A DNA stretch of 33,943 bases from Lachnospiraceae bacterium (GTDB lineage Bacteria; Bacillota; Clostridia; Lachnospirales; Lachnospiraceae), in contig BLMC01000028.1 of the NCBI GenBank assembly GCA_011959805.1, positions 1-33,943 of the forward strand, given 5' to 3'. Under the pieces are notes generated by a model. It was not told where the DNA came from and did no database searches. It saw only the letters and a list, made by a program, of their open reading frames with translations. The position numbers and the translations under genes were made by a program. Every line of letters begins with the position of its first letter. Within the stretch, counting starts at the first letter, position 1. Shown here one piece after another: positions 31,814 to 33,943 of this stretch.

Positions 31814-33895
31814 GTGGATACAGCAGAACGGTTTACAGAGTATAAAGGGAAGAAAATAGCATTGTATGGTCTTGGAGTAGAAACAAAAAAGGCGTTAAGG
31901 GTGCTGAAAACAGATTTTTATATTATAGGACTTCTTGATGGATTTCAAGAGAAAGGAAGTCTGTATGACTGTCCAATCGTTTCGCTGAAAGATGTGATGG
32001 ATAGTGGAGCAAAACTGATTATTGTGGTTGCACGTCCTGGTTCTTGCAAGGCAATTGCAAGAAGGATTGGAGATAAATGTAGAGAGAATGAAGTTGCCTT
32101 ATATGATATTCGAGGAAATGATTTGCTAAAAGATATAAAGATAGTCTATGATTTTGCTAGTATACAAGGCACAACAAAGGCAGAATTACAAGAAAAAGCC
32201 AACTCTGCGGATATCGTAAGTTTTGATTTGTTTGATACATTGATTATGCGTCAGACTCTTTTTCCAGAAGATATTCCAGAATATGTAGACTGTAAACTTC
32301 GGGAAATGGGAATTCAGATACCTGATTTTGTTAGAAGACGTCTAGGGAGCGAGAAAGAACTTTCAAAATCCAAGGCACCGACACTGTTAGAGATTTATAA
32401 ACATATGTTGGCTAAAGTAAGAAATTTGGGAGTAGAAGCAGAACAGTTAGCAGAACTAGAATGGAGTATTGATTTCAATTTAATTGTACCAAGAAAAGAA
32501 GTTTGTAATATTTTCCAGCAACTGGTAAATACCAAAAAAAGGGTTTATGTGATTTCTGATACATACTACAACAAGGAACAGCTTAAACAGATATTAGAGA
32601 AATGTAATATCACAGCATATACAGATATTCTTGCTTCTAGTAATTTTGGAGTGAGTAAGACACAGGGGTTGTATCAGATATTTCAGAAATTGGCAGGAAG
32701 CGGAATATATCTACATATTGGTGATGATGTAATTGCTGATATTGAGAGTGCACAGAACTATGGTTTTCAGACTTGTCAACTTTTAAGTGGTATGGAGTTA
32801 TTGGAACAATCGGGATATCTTGGACTTTCTGCATATATGGTATCATTGGATAGCCATTTAAGAGTTGGAATGTTTGTATCGAAAATTTTTAATAGTCCTT
32901 TTCAGTTTGAACAGAAAGACAAACGAATTGAAGTATCAGATGCATATGATATTGGATATCTGTTTTGTGGACCTATGATTAGCGATTTTGTATTTTGGTT
33001 TGACCAGCAGATAGAAAAACAAGGGTTTCATAATATCTGGTTTTGTGCAAGAGATGGATATTTGTTGAAAAAGATGTATGGATATTTGAAATTAACACAG
33101 AAACAAAGGGATAAGTCAATCTATTTTCTAACCTCACGCACAGCGGCAATTCGTGCAGGTATCCAGAGTGAAGAGGATATTTGCTATGTAGACCAGATGA
33201 AGTTTAGTGGGGAGTTAAAGGAAAATTTAAAGGAACGTTTTGGAATAGATACAGGAAATATAAAAAATGAGGAAATTGCAAAGAATGAAATAGGTTTAAT
33301 GCAATATAAGAAACCTATATTAGAAAAAGCAGTAATGGAATACAAACATTACCAGAAATATATAGAACAGTTAATGTTAACAGATGGGGACATCGCTTTT
33401 TTTGATTTTGTGGCAAAAGGAACAAGCCAGATGTACATACAAAGACTTGTGTCAAAACATCTAAAAGGTATCTACTTTCTTCGTTTAGAAGCAGATGAGA
33501 TGGCAGATAAAGGGCTGGATATTGAATCCTTTTATGAGGAGAAGGAATCTGAAGGTGGTGCAATATATGAGAACTACTATATTCTTGAGACTTTGTTAAC
33601 AGCGCCATACCCTTCTGTACAGGGATTTGATATGGAAGGAAAAGCAATCTATGCGATAGAGACAAGAGACCAAAAGAGCATTGAATGTGTTTGTAAGGCA
33701 CAAGAAGGGATATTGGATTATTTTAGAACTTATTTGGAACAATGTCCAATATCTGAAAGGGAAATGGACAAGAGAATAGATGAAGTTTTTCTAAAGATGA
33801 TACAAAGGATAAAAATAACAGATGTTGATTTTTTAGAACTGGTGATTGAAGATCCATTTTTCCATAGAATGACCCAGATAACAGATATCTTATAA
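31814..33895 (+). CDS. Rossmann-like module + large HAD-superfamily protein (COG5610-like)
   Basis: This 693-residue protein has the module at ~10-100 (KKIALYGLGVETKKALRVL, IIGLLDGFQEKGSLYD, LIIVVARPGS). A HAD domain follows at ~130-335: SFDLFDTLIMRQ with both nucleophile-region aspartates, VYVISDTYYNKEQ (motif II), GVSKTQG with the lysine of motif III, and HIGDDVIADIESA (motif IV). The remaining ~350 residues contain WFCARDGYLLKKMYGYL, FLTSRTAAIRAG and IAFFDFVAKGTSQMY, as in large HAD-like proteins of polysaccharide loci whose role is unknown. The start is GTG 31814 with AGGA just upstream and GGGG slightly further. It may be a phosphatase acting on a sugar phosphate or lipid-linked intermediate; this is inference. 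Confidence 0.8.
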   Translation: MDTAERFTEYKGKKIALYGLGVETKKALRVLKTDFYIIGLLDGFQEKGSLYDCPIVSLKDVMDSGAKLIIVVARPGSCKAIARRIGDKCRENEVALYDIRGNDLLKDIKIVYDFASIQGTTKAELQEKANSADIVSFDLFDTLIMRQTLFPEDIPEYVDCKLREMGIQIPDFVRRRLGSEKELSKSKAPTLLEIYKHMLAKVRNLGVEAEQLAELEWSIDFNLIVPRKEVCNIFQQLVNTKKRVYVISDTYYNKEQLKQILEKCNITAYTDILASSNFGVSKTQGLYQIFQKLAGSGIYLHIGDDVIADIESAQNYGFQTCQLLSGMELLEQSGYLGLSAYMVSLDSHLRVGMFVSKIFNSPFQFEQKDKRIEVSDAYDIGYLFCGPMISDFVFWFDQQIEKQGFHNIWFCARDGYLLKKMYGYLKLTQKQRDKSIYFLTSRTAAIRAGIQSEEDICYVDQMKFSGELKENLKERFGIDTGNIKNEEIAKNEIGLMQYKKPILEKAVMEYKHYQKYIEQLMLTDGDIAFFDFVAKGTSQMYIQRLVSKHLKGIYFLRLEADEMADKGLDIESFYEEKESEGGAIYENYYILETLLTAPYPSVQGFDMEGKAIYAIETRDQKSIECVCKAQEGILDYFRTYLEQCPISEREMDKRIDEVFLKMIQRIKITDVDFLELVIEDPFFHRMTQITDIL

Positions 33896-33913
33896 AAAGT
33901 AGGGAGACAACGA

Positions 33914-33943
33914 ATGCGTTTTGAACTAACTGCATCACTGATG
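33914..33943 (+). CDS. Start of a gene cut by the window end (possibly a pentulose/allulose-phosphate 3-epimerase)
   Basis: An ATG with AGGGAG about seven bases upstream begins a frame of ten codons (MRFELTASLM) that runs off the window. The short N-terminus resembles the start of ribulose-phosphate/allulose-6-phosphate 3-epimerase family proteins (xxELSxSLMCMD), but ten residues are too few for a firm call. A pentulose or ketohexose phosphate epimerase would fit the sedoheptulose-type SIS enzyme upstream. Confidence 0.4.
   Translation, partial: MRFELTASLM

Noticed and set aside
1..33943. CRISPR arrays, tRNA or rRNA genes, insertion sequences, integrases
   Set aside because: No regularly spaced direct repeats, cloverleaf-like segments, transposase or integrase motifs were seen on either strand; a computed search was not possible.

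Overview
The window is AT-rich, has strong GGAGG-type ribosome binding sites, and every recognised gene lies on the + strand. The gene content (CDP-glycerol-type transferase, GT11, RgpF-like, FkbM and GT32 proteins) suggests a low-GC Gram-positive anaerobe, probably a Lachnospiraceae-like Firmicute. That placement is inference; no rRNA or other taxonomic marker is present. The whole window is a surface-glycan (polysaccharide or protein-glycosylation) biosynthesis island, cut at both ends.

Layout. (1) Bases 1-1021 hold the 3' part of a CDP-glycerol glycerophosphotransferase-like gene, followed by a ~320 bp AT-rich gap with a candidate promoter. (2) Bases 1346-6323 hold a sugar-activation operon: a KdsC-type HAD phosphatase fused to a GmhA-type SIS isomerase, a NeuB-family synthase without its SAF domain, a TIM-barrel sugar isomerase/epimerase, a CMP-sugar cytidylyltransferase and a class III aminotransferase. 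The order of chemistry mirrors the Kdo pathway (isomerase, PEP condensation, phosphatase, CMP activation), but the SIS domain is of the sedoheptulose-7-phosphate type, so a non-standard CMP-ulosonic acid is plausible. (3) Bases 6330-11438 hold modification genes. Three of them, two methyltransferases and a B12-binding radical SAM protein, contain poly-G tracts of 10, 10 and 9 bases inside the coding sequence. Both G10 genes are out of frame here and would be restored at G9. The G9 gene is in frame at its tract but has two other one-base indels. A VOC protein and two SDR enzymes lie among them.

(4) Bases 11466-33895 hold a long run of transferases. From 12947 onward, 16 of 18 consecutive genes carry a small Rossmann-like module (hydrophobic strand, then [YFW]-G-x-G-type turn, then a second strand often ending in a D-N/D-K turn), fused to unrelated catalytic domains: hexapeptide acetyltransferase, two radical SAM proteins, five methyltransferase-type proteins, NodB deacetylase, GT-A, GT2, GT4, GT32 and RgpF-like transferases, and a HAD protein. 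The module is C-terminal in four proteins and N-terminal in eleven. One gene (23267) is essentially the module alone behind a hydrophobic N-terminal segment. The two exceptions are a predicted beta-propeller protein and a GT11 fucosyltransferase. The window ends 10 codons into another gene.

How the genes may work together (inference): the upstream operon makes an unusual CMP-activated sugar, phase-variable enzymes decorate it, and the downstream enzymes build and modify the glycan. The shared module may be a common docking or substrate-binding element that gathers these enzymes on one carrier or complex. That shared-module assembly line and the poly-G contingency loci are the most notable content.
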